Shown: positions 36,807-50,100, counted from the first letter of the stretch. The stretch: DNA of 64,000 nucleotides from Anagrus nilaparvatae (GCA_022575985.1 JAKSXM010000137.1:23020001-23084000); one strand, 5' to 3'. Translations and numbers: made by a program. Notes: a model not told the origin generated them from the sequence alone.

Positions 36807-37510
36807 GATGTTAAAAAAAGGTATCACAATAAATAAAAAAAGTTGAAATAATCAAGTATGAAAGATGAAAAATGAAATTGGGATGTATGATGTTTGGTTT
36901 AACATATAATATCGAAAGAATTTTTTTTTGGTAGGCGTCAACTTATTCACATGCAGAATAAAGTGTGGTTTAAAAATATTCATTTTGTTGAAGAGTAATT
37001 CTAAAGAAGAAGTTACGCGTTTACTGTTGACAGAATAAATCTTTTAAATTTACTGTTTTTGGTTTTGTTTTTCATTATCATTAAGCGTAAATTTTTGAAG
37101 ATTCTAGGTCTAAAAAAATAAAAAAATAAACGTAGTAGGACTCCCTAAATTAAGTGTATTTCATTTTGTTAATGCAAGTTATAATTACAGATGGAGCCAT
37201 CCCACACATATGGTGATTCAAACTAGCTTTGTAATAAACATTAAGGAAAAATAAAGAAAATTCAATTTTATAATAAGTTTTTTTTTATTTATTGATTTAG
37301 TATTTAAAAATATTTTTTAAATTAAAAGACATTGATTTTTTGAGAAGAATTTAAGCGAATCCAGTCGGGGACATTTTTTCCCAAATTGGATTCGTTATCA
37401 AAAATATATATAATATATAAAATATATCAAACTTATAAAATATTATTGCGGTTCATCACTTTTCAGAGTTTTTGGATCGTCTCTATTATCCGCTAGTAGA
37501 ACAAAACTTT

Positions 37511-40500
37511 TTATTGCAATTGACAACAAAATTCTTGCAACTTCTGGAAACCCATTTCTGGAATTAAAAAAGACATTAAGAAATTTTAATATATAAATTT
37601 AATTTTTCTTTTCATATTACTGTGTACTATTTCAAAAATTTTATAAATATTATAGTGAATTTGATATCAACAATTTTTGATATCAACAGGAGACCGGAAA
37701 TAATTTGGGGCACTCCCTGTTTTTAAGTTTCGAAGAACTTTAATTTTTAATTTCTAATTCTTTGTCCGTAATAGTAAATTAATTTATTACCTGTTTTCGG
37801 CTATTAAAAATGACTAATTTTCAAATTATTTTCAAAATTGATGGTTTTAATATTAGGACTTGCTTCGAGTTTCATCATTTATCAATGATTCATCAAATTT
37901 TTATATGAAATAAATAAATAAAAATAAATTTTGCAAAGCATGATTTGATACGGGACTTACTTCTCATAAATTCAGAATGCTTGTACCTTAAGAAATTATA
38001 TAATCTTTTAACAAATTTTTCGCTTAAGTGGGGTTTCTAATTTAATTTTAAGATAATTTTTATTTAAATATGAATTTTAATTAAAAAGTATTTTAAGTCA
38101 AATTATAACTTAAAAGGAAAAAAATAGTTTTATATATGATTTTTTAAATGCTCGTCTTGTTGTAGACAGGTATATTTATTATGATAAACAGTTTTTTTAT
38201 TTACCTTCAGCTGGTGGTGTTGCACTGCATACACTCTTAACCTGTTTAGCTAATTAAAAGTTAACTAATTAATTAAATTGAAATTTTGATGAAACGATAC
38301 CTCGCTAAGTTATTTAGCTTATAATTTCAAACAATATTTTATATGTTTTAATCTAATGTAAAATTATTTAATGAATTTTCTTTTGTTTTTTCGAACAAAA
38401 TTCAAGCAGAGGATATTATACTGCATGTCAATTCTCTAAATGGTTCTTAAAAGTCTTACGTACCAATTGCTGCTTGTATCATTTCCAAATCAGTAGATGA
38501 TCCTCCTTCACATATTTCAGCAATAGCAACTAAATGATATATAAATTTAATTTGAATTTTTCTGAGCTAAAAAAAACTGGTGGGCAATTCGACCCATTGG
38601 ATTATAGGATCATATTTGAGGGGATAAAATAGTATTATCCTGAAAGCATCTGGCCATTGAATTTCCGAATAATGGCTCTTTTAAAAAATACCTTGTATTT
38701 TTGAGATTTTTCTCAAAAAACTGTATGTACCTTATTTTGGTAATTCAATGACCAAAACATCCTAAATAATATCTAGATCGTAATAGAGATATAAATTTAT
38801 AACATAAAATAGAAAAAATGGAAATATCAGATAATTTTATTACCTCCCGTTATAATCTGCATACAGGTAGAAACTGAGTCACCTTAAAAAAAGAATTGGA
38901 TATTATTAATTTTTATTTTTGTTTTCTTCATAGAGGAACCATTGTGATAGGTGAATTTTTTATTTTTTGGCATAAAAGCACGTTTTTTAAAAATATTCTT
39001 TGTGTGTGTACGTGTAGCTATGTATGCACGTATGTGTGTAACCGGTGATATTTCGCATTTTTTCATAAAAAAATCTCAAATCTTTTTGTAATTTAAATGT
39101 AATACCCGTTTTTTTTCTTTACTTAAAGTACTAATATCTAAAAGTATCGTTTTTAGTCGATTTCTTGGATCCAGTACTTATGTTTTGAAAATTTTTGTCT
39201 CAAAATTTTTGCTACCAAAAATATAAAGACCAATTTTTTTTTTCTTTTTGGACGTAGCACTTAACTACGGCTCTGTCCACTGCATTTTGTTTCGCTGACG
39301 AAGGTTTCACGACTCCATTTAAAATACACGGGTCTATAGGCGTACTTTGCCCAAGCTGCAGCGAATATGTTAAAATACTTGTATAAATTATTTAAAAAAT
39401 TTAAAAAAACATATAAATTTAACATTACCTATCGTGAAAATTTCGACCATATGTAAAAAAAGTAATAGAAAGCAAATTTAATTACCTGGTGATCCAATGT
39501 TATTCCTGAATTCTACTAAATTTATATCGCCTAGTTTCACAGCTTAAAAAAAGTAGCGAAAAATAATATTAATTTAATTTTTTAAATCAGAGTTAATATT
39601 TTCTTGTGCATATAGCTTGGAGAAGTTATAGTTCATGTTAATTCTCTAAATGGTTGTTAAAAGTCTTACGTACGATACAATGCTTGTCTAATTGGTCCAT
39701 CAGCCACGAACAAAGGAACTAAAAGAAAAATAAATTTAATGTGAATTTTTCTGAGCTTAACGAAACTGGTTGGGAATTTGACCTATTGGTTTATAGGATC
39801 ATATATTAGGGGATAAAATAGTACCATCCTGAAAGCATGTGGTCATTGAATCTCCGAATAAAGGTATTTTTATAATGCTGGCTCTTATAAAAAATATCTT
39901 GTATATTTTTGTCTAAAAAACTGTATGTACCTCATTTTGGTAATTCAATGACCAAAGCATCATTTGTTATAAAAATAGGCAAAATTGAAATATCAGATAA
40001 TTTTATTACTTTTCAATAACTTCTGCAAATAGGTAGAAGCTGAGTCATTTAAAAAAAAAATTGGATATTATTAATTTTTATTTTTAATTGTTATAGGTGA
40101 AATTTTGATTTTTTGTCATATAAGCACGTTTTTTAAAAAAAAGTCTGTATGTCTGTAACCGGTGATATTGCAAATTTTTTCATATCATATTGACTGATGT
40201 TATTTTAACTTCGTGTTATTATATATTAATATGTTTATATTTTTTTTTTACTATTTGCTATTTACTGGCAATGATTTATTTATTATTATAAATTTTATTT
40301 GTTGCATGCTATACTGTTACGTACTATTGCACTTACTACTGCTACTATTACGCTGTTAATGTGATTTTATCTTATTACTATTTTTTATTAAATTTACATT
40401 TATATTAAATTAGCTATTGTGTTTTAATGTTATATCTATTAGACTGCCAAAAAAAAAATCGACTTTACGATTTTTTAAGGTGCTCAAGCGTTTTTGGATG

Positions 40501-43500
40501 TCATTTAATGAATAAATAAGTTCTACGTAAACCGCATCTAAAAATATTTAGTCGTTGGACAGCGCCAAAGCATTTTCGATTTTTGAAAATGGGCTCAGGA
40601 ACGTCGGGAGGGACTAAAGCTACTAAACTTAAAAGGCAACGTAAAAACAAAATTTCGGGGGGTATTTCATAGTTTTTTTGGTCGCTAAAAACGATGGAAA
40701 CATTTATTTTGAATTATTTTTTTAAGGCAAAAAGTTATGAGCTAATTTCAGTGGTAAAAATATCAAAAATTGGACATTTTTTGACGTCAAAAACTTGCTG
40801 CGGACTAAAAAATGTTTAGAAATTATTTAAAAAGGGCATTCCGCATGTTTTTTGGGTCACTAAAAACGATGAAATTGGTTATTTTTATTTATTCTTGACG
40901 GATTCAGAGTTATGGGCCAAATATTGTAGTTTGAATTTCCAAATTCAGCATTTTTTTGAGTTAAATGACTGTCAAACGTGCAAAGAACTTTTCTGAACCT
41001 CTAGAAAAGTAAATTATCATATTTTTGTGTTTGTCTAACTAGCGCAGAATTAATTTCTTAGATTTTTTTTAAGGGTGCTAGTTTAGTTCAGTGTTACCAC
41101 AATGTCATAAAATATGGTTTTCAGGCAATTTTCCAAATAATGCTGTCATCTTGCAATTCAACCAAAATATTTCCAGTTGGTCTCATTATTTTTGTATGAA
41201 ATACACCTTTCAATCCCCGTAATCGGAAATTTTTCATCAACGATTCTATCATCGTAATAGTCAATGAACCAAATGCCCATTTTCGGCCCTAAATGACCAA
41301 TTTTTAAATTGGTGCTAAAATTTTAATTTTTGATAAAATTGAATTTTATTTTTTACAACAACTTTTTGTAAGTTCAAAATTTCCAAAAATTTCTTACTCG
41401 TCCTTTTAGCTTTAGATTATTCCGAGATATGGTTCTACAAATTTAATGATAAAGTATGATTTTTTTTTAAAAACCTCAAATTGAGACTCTGTCTTTAAAT
41501 TATCATATCTGCTAAAGGAAAAATTAAAAACAAAGAAGTAAACAAATTTTGGAAACTTAAAGTTTTTACAAAATTTATATGACGTATAAGACCTAATGAA
41601 AATAATGAAAATTTCAATTTTTGTAGCAACTTAAAAATTGGTCATTTGTGGCCGAAAATGGCCATTTGGTTTATTAACTATTACGATGAGAGAATTAGCG
41701 ATGAAAAATTGCCAATTACGGGGATTGAAAGGTGTATTTTATGCAAAAAAAAATGAGACCAACTTGAAGTATTTTTGTTGAATTGCAAGATAACAGCATT
41801 ATTTGGAAAATTGCCTGAAAACCTTATTTTATGACATTGTGGTAACACTGAACTAAACTAGCACCCTTAAAAAATCTAAGAAATTAATTCTGCGCTAGTT
41901 AGAAAAACACAAAAATATGAAAATTTACCTTTCTAGAGGTTCAGAAAAGTTTTCTGCACGTTTGACAGTCATTTAGCTCAAAAAAATGCTGAATTTGGAA
42001 ATTCAAAATACAATATTTTGCCCATAACTCTGAATCCACCTAGAATAAATAAAAATAACCAATTTTATCGTTTTTAGTGACCCAAAAAATATGCGGAATG
42101 CTCTTTTTAAATAATTTCTAAACATTTTTTAGTCCGCAGCAAGTTTTTGACGTCAAAAAATGTCCAATTTTTGATATTTTTACCACTGAAATTAGCTCAT
42201 AACTTTTTGCCTTAAAAAAATAATTCAAAATAAATGTTTCCATCGTTTTTAGCGACCAAAAAAACTATGAAATACCCCCCGAAATTTTGTTTTTACGTTG
42301 CCTTTTAAGTTTAGTAGCTTTAGTCCCTCCCGACGTTCCTGAGCCCATTTTCAAAAATCGAAAATGCTTTGGCGCTGTCCAACGACTAAATATTTTTAGA
42401 TGCGGTTTACGTAGAACTTATTTTTTCATTAAATGACATCCAAAAACGCTTGAGCACCTTAAAAAATCGAAAAGTCGATTTTTTTTTTGGCAGTCTAATA
42501 TCTATGTATCAAATTTTGTAGTTGGGCAAATAAACAATCATTTACAGCATGTACATTTATATGGACATATCTTTTGTCATAAAAAAATCTCATATCTTTT
42601 TTTTAATTAAATTTAATACCCGATTTTTTTCTTTATTTGAAGTACTAATATCTAAAAGTATCGTTTTTAGTCGATTTCTTCGATCTGATACTTAATTTTT
42701 TGAAAATTTTTGTCTCAAAATTTATGCTACCAAAAATATAAACACCAATTATTTTTTTCCATTTTGGACCTAGTACTTAATTTTTTTCTATGGGAGTACT
42801 AGTTTTAGAAATATCGTTTATAGTCGATTTTTTGTATCTAATACCTAATTTTTTGAAAATTTTTTTCGCAAATTTTTTTGCAATAATATTAAAAAAAAAT
42901 AGTAACATTTATTTTCTTTTCGGATGAAATTACTAATATTTAGAAATATTATTTTTACTCGATTTCTTGGATCTAATATCTAATTTAAAATAAATTTTTT
43001 GTACTAAAAATAATAAAACACTACATTTTTTTTTCTTTTTGACATAATACCTCATTTTTTTCCACGAGAGTCCTAGTTTCATAAAATTCGCTATTATTTT
43101 ATAAATTTTATACTTAATTCTAGCTTTAAGGGAATCATTATTTATATAAATATCTCGTATTTTTTGTATTTAAATTTTTCGTCAAAAAATATTCATTTTT
43201 TTTTTTGTTGATGTAATGCCTAGTTTTTTTGCATAAGAGTTCTAGTTTTAATACGCTTGAGGTTACTTTAGGTATTTCTCAGATACGATACATAAAATGA
43301 TAAAAATTTTTAACTCATATGAATTAATATTTGTCATTGCTTGAAGAACCGTAGTGCCAATAATTTTTTTTTTTTTTAATATTTGGGTCTTTGACAGAAT
43401 AACAGAAAAATTTTAAAATATCGAAGGCAGAGTTTATTCATAATTCTACCAATAATTTCAAATAAATTTTGTCAGCAAATTAAAAATATTTATTATATAA

Positions 43501-44260
43501 TAAATTTAACTAAGTAAAATTATAAAACTGAATCAAACTTACTCTGCATGTTAGGTCAAAACTAATATTTTGCTTCTTGTTTAGAAAATTGTTATTTAAC
43601 ACATTCGGCGTGTCAGGTTTCACAACTCCATTTAAAATACACGGGTCTATAGGCGTTCTTTACCCAAGCTGCAGCGAATGTGTTAAAATACTTGTATAAA
43701 TTATTAAAAAAAAAATAAAAAGTATACAAATTTAACATTATCTATCGTGAAAGTTTTGATTGTAAGTAAAAAAAGTAATAGAAAGCAAATTTAATTACCT
43801 GGTGATCCAAAGTCTTGCAAGATTTCTTGTAACTTTATATTGATCATTGCCACAGCTTAAAAAAAAGTAACGAAAAAAAATATGAATTTAATTTTTTAAA
43901 TCAGAGTTAATATTTTCATGAGCATATAGCTTGGAGAAATAAAAATAAGAATATTTCAACTAGCAGTTGCTTATGGAAATTACTTATTCAAAATATTTAA
44001 AAAGTAACTTTAATCATATTTCGATCAAGATGGATTATTAAATTATTAAAATTATTGACAAAGTATGAAGCATGGAATAAAAGTAAATATTACCTTCCTC
44101 CATATTCTGAGGACAGTCAGATTGGGCATTTGTTTGCCAAGCTTAAAGAAATTAGATATTATTTTAAATAATTAAAAATATTTGTATACAATAAAATGCA
44201 GAGTATTTGTTTACCAAAATAAATTACAAATAAAAATACTGTAAAATTTAGAACTTTCAT
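37511..44260 (-). CDS. Copy 3 of the secreted six-cysteine microexon gene family, with duplicated exon 3, 134 residues (149 with an optional exon)
   Basis: Exons: 44260-44215, 44141-44094, 43855-43799 (exon 3a), 39542-39486 (exon 3b), 38882-38844, 38529-38464, 38249-38205 and 37557-37511. They sum to 405 nt, all internal introns phase 1. An optional in-frame 45-nt exon (39718-39674) would add 15 residues. The signal-peptide exons match the other copies. Two exon-3-type exons occur in series, both ending in codons for GSP; this comes from duplication of an exon 3-4-5 block. Exon 5 carries a 9-nt in-frame insertion (EGGSSTD) and exon 6 is 15 nt shorter than in copy 1. Six cysteines remain (25, 76, 89, 112, 130, 131). 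A 2.06-kb foldback lies in the 4.2-kb intron between 3a and 3b. Which of the duplicated exons are used needs transcript data. Confidence 0.75.
39674..39718 (-). other. Divergent duplicate of exon 5 in gene copy 3, possible optional exon
   Basis: The acceptor (TTTCTTTTAG) and donor (GTACGTAAG) match those around exon 5 in the other copies, and the 45-nt body is open in the right phase. The body has lost the exon-5 cysteine and its CEGE motif, and it ends in C rather than G. It may be a skipped relic or a cassette exon. Confidence 0.5.
40010..40048 (-). pseudogene. Decayed duplicate of exon 4 in gene copy 3
   Basis: This 39-nt stretch aligns to exon 4 of all copies (compare 38882-38844). The acceptor AG has become AA, the exon's last G is now A, and the Cys-Met pair (TGT ATG) reads Tyr-Leu (TAT TTG). 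The flanking intron sequence is still highly similar to the intact exon 4 neighbourhood. It looks like a lost exon from the exon 3-5 block duplication. Confidence 0.75.
40439..42498. mobile_element. Foldback element D, copy 2, in the 3a-3b intron of gene copy 3
   Basis: A 2060-bp inverted repeat with arms of about 870 bp, termini TTAGACTGCC / GGCAGTCTAA, flanked by the 6-bp duplication TATCTA (40433-40438 and 42499-42504). Same family as 28186-29873 at a different target, which defines the ends and the 6-bp duplication. Non-autonomous. Confidence 0.92.
42600..43280. repeat. Degenerate tandem modules in the 3a-3b intron of copy 3
   Basis: Same module family; includes the T-rich AAATTTTTCGTCAAAAAATA segment also seen in unit 2. 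Confidence 0.65.
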
Positions 44261-44397
44261 TCTGAATTAACTTAGTACTCGTATCAAATAGCTGATAAAT
44301 GTTACTTGAAAATAACTGAAATTTTGGAACCAAGTTTTTTTTATTTATAGTTTTTTTTTGTATTGATGCTATTTTAATAACTTATTGCATGACAAAG

Positions 44398-44403
44398 TTT
44401 ATA
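44398..44403 (-). promoter_or_regulatory. TATA-box-like motif of gene copy 3
   Basis: Minus-strand TATAAA in the same conserved block as copy 1, about 140 nt upstream of the ATG. Confidence 0.5.
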
Positions 44404-45185
44404 AAAGAGATTTCGTGCAGATTTATCAAATGATTAGTATTAATTAAAAGTGATAGAAATTTACGTAATATCTTTTTAATACATCTACCTTTTTTTAGAA
44501 TTTTACGTAATTTTTATAACAAGGAAATAAGATGTTAAATGATATTTTTAATTAATTAAATCAAAACATATTTAATAAAAAAAATAATTATTTTTAATTT
44601 GGATGAATAAAGGTAATTATCAAACAATTGTCACAGTTTTCATAAAAATTTTATTAACAATTATTTCAATTCTTAGAATTTTATAAATCACAATAGCGTG
44701 CAAGGAAAATCAATATAAAAATTAATTTTTCTCTTTTTGGAATTTTTAGTTTTGTTAAATAATAATTAATTTTTCCTCAAAGTATTTTACTATTTATCCT
44801 CAATATGTTTTTAATCAAAGAATATTTTTATAAACGTAAAATTTTTTATTTTTTGTACAAATAATTACATAATTTGGAAATTATTAGAGTGGTATGATTA
44901 TTAAAATCGAGAATCTAGGATCGAGTTCCAACCCTTTGCGATTTGGTAATTTTCATTTAAAAAAAGCCCTATTTCACAAAAATAAAGCATAAACAAAATT
45001 TTAGAAATATACTTATTTTATGAATTTCAGCAATTATGGTAACGTCTGCAAAAGTAATCCTAATTTACTACTATAGTTTTGATTAATTTGTCAATATTCG
45101 CTACTCTGTAGCGAGCTATTGTAATTAAACCTTTGGCCCTATACAGTTTAGAAACTTAATAAATTTAATATTGTAGTTTAGTTTC

Positions 45186-47035
45186 CATATAGTTAGCTCA
45201 CATACATAGTGTTAAAATGATGCTAATCTCTTAAAACATGCATACTAATACACAGAGACATTCAACGTAAACGTGTTTCAGTTATCCAAATGAACTGGGA
45301 ATAAAATTTCTCCATAAATTAAGCATTTTTAAGACTTTTCTGTTTTTTGATATGATGCAAAGGATCAACTGAAATATTTTAATAAATATTCTTTGTTATT
45401 ATTTACTTTTCAACTAATAGTAAGTAATAAGTCAATTTTGGGAAATTTTAATATTCTAAAAATGTTAAAATATTTTTCAAAAGTTAGCCTAATTCGGGAT
45501 GCCTATTCAACAAGTAGAATGACACGATATTGGGAACCACCCATATAATAGTGGGAAAGAGCTAAAAAAAAGTAAGAAATAAATAAATGAAAAATCAAAA
45601 AATATATATTAAGATGAGAGGAGAGAATAAGAAGGCGAGATTTAATGCCATAAATATATCAGTGTTATGGATGCCAGCAATTATAAGAGAGGAGTTGAAT
45701 GAGGTGGAGATCTTGTGAAGTTTGTAAGACCGCATTTTTAATATATGAAATTATTCATATAAAATACTATAGATATATTATATTAAAAAAAACTATACAC
45801 AAACTGAAGGATTTATGTATATGATCCTTTTGTAAATTGCGAGTAGCTCTCATCATCAACTTTTAGAATTCTTTCATGCGACTTTCTGATTTTACATTTA
45901 CAAATATTATTCATATATATAACTATATATATTTAAGATATATGTGAATAAAATGTTTATTGGAAATATGCAAAAAAAGGGAGGATTAATTTTAACTGGT
46001 ACTTTTCTCACGTTATGTAGAAAAATGTGCTTTAACATTTTTATTTTTCTTATGGATGATATTTTTAATTTTTAAATTTGTAATTTATTTAGCATATTTG
46101 TTTTTCAATTTGAATATGGGGAGTTTAAGTAGACCACTAATCGTTTTTTCAATTTTATAAAAATAAAAGATTTTTGGTTACGAATTTTTTTTCTGTGGTT
46201 TTTCCCAAAAATAATATTTAAAAATAAAAGTTTAGTAAAAAAGACACATTTTAGAAAAAATTTTACGTTTGATGGCACTGGAAACCTAAAAAAATCCATA
46301 AATTAATTTTGAGAGACTTATCACTTTTCGATTGTTAAGACTTATCCAGCGTATTTTCCACACATAAATGTTCGTATTTATCATTTGGAAATTAATTATA
46401 AAAGCATCGGAAAGTTATATAAAATTTAAAATAATAAAATATTTGTAGTTTAAAACATAGTTTTTCTGGTTTTTACAAGAAACATCACTTTCTAGTTAAA
46501 ATTTAGAATTAAAATATAAGATTAAATTAAAAAAGATTTTTTGCTCCACATGTTACTCTGAAAAACCCAGTTTCAATCCTAGTTGCCACAAAGAATTTAA
46601 AACTTGTTTGGAATACTCAAACGTACCTTCATGGTCTAAGGACACGGCGGTTTATAAAAGTAAACTATATTAGAAGTTTAATCGTTATTACCAAAGGAAA
46701 TGATATACAGCGCTGATGGTATATTAAAAAACTACACCAAGAGTCTCATAACAGGGACCTGATTCAGCATTCAAATCACAGTGATAAGCAGCCGTACTAT
46801 CCACAATATGTAGTACTGCGCATGTGCAAAACAAACGTTTTTAGAAATAGTAGTACGTACTTTTCGTGATACAGTTTGGTTATAAAAGTAATATGTTATA
46901 TATAATATAAATGCAGAATCTAGGCCCAGCGTAGCCTAAGGAATTGGTATTAAAAATTAAAACTTTACCACAAGCCTCGCCTATAAATTTAACCAAGAGC
47001 GTTAAGGAAAAACCGTAAAGATTAATATTATAAAA
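45186..47035. other. Region right of the array, no gene seen
   Basis: The homology to the units stops near 45180. A slightly GC-richer stretch at 46550-46870 lacks a coding frame or recognisable repeat ends. Confidence 0.45.
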
Positions 47036-47266
47036 ATAGTATATTACGGTCCTAGGCCAGAAAAATAAAGAATGGCCCAAATCGTATGTAAATTACCTTC
47101 CAAGGCGAAGCCGAGGATGGTAAACTGCGATTTGGGTCATTCTTTGTTTATGGCCGAGGATTGTACAAAATTTTTCTGCGACTGTGGCGAGAAAATACGT
47201 CTTTGCCGGACGCGCAGCGTCCGGGAAATATTTACTTTTGGGCTGCAGTACAGAAAAAAAATTTAA
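47036..47266. mobile_element. MITE-like hairpin element (CCCAAATCG family)
   Basis: Internal inverted repeat: AAAGAATGGCCCAAATCG at the left pairs with CGATTTGGGTCATTCTTT. It is followed by the GC-rich run GGACGCGCAGCGTCCGGG. Related runs occur at 22.0 and 49.9 kb. Overlapping open frames are shadows of the hairpin. Confidence 0.55.
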
Positions 47267-49924
47267 GTTCATGAAAAGAAGAACCACTATATTAAATCCC
47301 AAAAGAAAATTCCAGATATATAAATAATTTTGAACAATTACGTAAAAGAAATAAGTTATAATTTAAAGTACAAGCGCACATTTTTACTCGTATTTATATC
47401 TTTAGTAAGTCTTTTTGCTTGCGAGAAAATATTAGGTACTTTATTCATAATAAATATCCTATGTGTTTATTATGATTTATTTTGTTATTATACATAACAA
47501 CATTTATTTTTGTTAAGAAACCTAGTGAATACTAGATTAATTATTTGTTTGAAATTTAATGTAGAAAAAATTATTAACTTATAATAGTTGATTCAAAAAA
47601 TATTTTTTTGTTATAGATTGCATTACTTCGAATTATATTTTAGTAATTCATGCCTTCAATAACATAAATTTATCAATTCTGCGTTTTTTATAAATAAAGT
47701 AATTAATAATTTACATAATAGTTTTGGGTCGATTAATTTTTATAATTTTGATTCAGGCTCTATTACAGGTTTGGTAAAAACCTCGACATTGTTCTACTAT
47801 TTTTCATAAAAAGTTGCAAAAAAAATTATTTATAGTGAAAATTGGGTTGGATAAAAAGATTACAGCAGGCTGTTAATACCGATTTAAAGGACTATACCAA
47901 AAAAGAATCTCGTTTGCTTACAAGAGTATATGAATAATTGCATAAAATTTAAGAAATAATCGTGACAAAACGATGAAATCATGATATGGCAAACGGATCA
48001 ACAAATAGTTACAATAAATATAATACTTATTTCTAATTCCTTATTCCGCATTTTTATATTATAAGATACAGTAAGCATTTAGTTACAACCCCGGGGGTTC
48101 CCCATGTTCTTTAGAATTTCTCTGCCCCTTCGTCATATTATATATTTACTTCTTTTATATATATCTGACTGTATTATCTTATATATTTCCATACAGTATA
48201 TATACTTTTTTCAATTAGATATTTTCTTGTAGACTCGAGTACATGTTTTTCGTGTTTTATGTATAAGAATATATTTACTTATTTTGATTATGCCACTGAT
48301 GCTCCTGATGTTCTTGAGCTTCTGATATGTTTTATAAATGTATAATATACATTATATGGGTACACACATATACATATATATAATTTTATTTTAAATGTTA
48401 AACACCTATATTGTAAAACATTAAAAGTCCAATTTGTTTTTTCATTTCTATTATATATATTTATAGTTTTAGTATATATTTTATAAATAAATGTTTTTCT
48501 TTTATATTAACTTTATACTTAATATTTTACAAATTTTTTCGTATTAATGTATATATTAAACGGTAACTTGCTCCTAAATTTTATTTATTTCGCTGTTGCA
48601 AATAAAGAAAATTTTTAAATAAAATTAGACACTGATTTTGGCTTGTTGAATCAAAGTACAAAAATTTACCATTAATTATTTGGAATTATATATATATAGG
48701 CAAATATTCGCTCTGACCCTTCTTGATACTAAAAATTACAATTTCAAAAAATTTTTACGGATAACTTCTAGGCTAATATGCATAAACTAAAGAATTTATA
48801 AAATTCAAAGATATAATTAATTTCGTCTGATAATGATTTTATGCGTGTTTTCATAAATATGTGAAAGATACATTATTTATTTTGTTTACGACTAACTTCA
48901 ACAGAATCTAGAAATAAAATTTATAAAATTCAAATAGCTATAAAATTATGTGCAAAATTAAATGTTTTGGAATTGAGTAAATTTAATTACATAAATGAAC
49001 AAATAAGTATAATTATAAAAATAAAGTAAAGAAAAATTTTTATGTCGTAGTAATAAAATTGATCGCGGTATATTTAATTCTCATATATATAGGAGGCCCA
49101 ATTAAATCAGTTAGCCTATCGGTTGTACATTTCGTTGTCTTTCATTATCTGAAATTATCTGATATAAAACATTGGGTACCCAAATGCATTTCATATTATA
49201 CAAAAGCTTCTGGATATGCTTTTTATTTATATATATAAACATAATATCGTACGCGAATAGAGATTCACGATTCCGTGGAATCGCGAGCGATCCCAGTCGA
49301 TAGTGACCTTCCAATTAGAGGAAGATCTCTCTTATATATATCTGCGTTCTTTTATACTCCTATATTATATGCATGAATATATATTTAGAGGAATACTTTG
49401 CAGTTAATTGTAAAATTCATTTGTAAACATCCAGTTATCGGTTTGTCGTGTTTCGATTGTTTTTATTTTTTATTTAATGTATTTTTTTATTTTTGCTGGG
49501 AAAAACTTTGTAATTTATAATTGTCGTTATTTAGATTTAATTTAAAAAAAGGTTATGTTTTTTTCATGTTAGATGTAGTTTCATTTAGATGTAAAGATAT
49601 AAAATTATTTGTAAAAATAGGTAGTAATCAAGTAATTAATTTTTTTCAGCAAAGAAACTAATTTTATTATAAAATAAAATATAAGCTACTGATATTTTCT
49701 GTACATCTCATCTAGATTACTCAGTTTATAATAACTTAGAGTTTGTAACATAATTTAGTACATTTTTAACCCACAGATGGCATTTTACTTTCTCGCAAAA
49801 AAAAAGTTTTTTGTACTATATAAAAGAGAGTAAGTTATTAAAAATATTGCATTCAGATAATAAAAATTAGAATTGAAAACAAATAAAATTTATCCTAAAG
49901 GATTTCATAATTTTGAACCAAGGA
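47267..49924. other. AT-rich region, no gene seen
   Basis: Many TATATA tracts. A short less AT-rich patch at 49100-49330 includes ACGATTCCGTGGAATCG, a small palindrome. Nothing else supported. Confidence 0.45.
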
Positions 49925-50100
49925 AAGCACGTATTTCCAGGTCACCGCGCGTCCGGAAAAGACGTATTTTCTCGCCACTGACGAAGAAAATTCGTATACG
50001 ACCCTTGTTCATAAATAAAGAAAAACCCAAATCGCATTCTACCAACATAATTTACGTTTGGTTTGGGCCATTCTATACTTTTCTGGACAAGGGCACGTAA
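49925..50100. mobile_element. MITE-like element of the 47.05-kb family, partly inverted
   Basis: Carries GCGCGTCCGG and GACGTATTTTCTCGCCACTG, then CCCAAATCG and GGGCCATTCTATACTTTTCT. These match the 47-kb element in reversed or rearranged order. Confidence 0.5.

Larger units (their letters stand above)
36307..45180. repeat. Segmental duplication unit 3
   Basis: Same left-edge block (TATTATAAGAATAAGGCAAA) and same right-edge block (CTACTCTGTAGCG at about 45105, then AATAAATTTAATATTG). Contains gene copy 3, a frameshifted companion ORF and one foldback. Confidence 0.75.
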
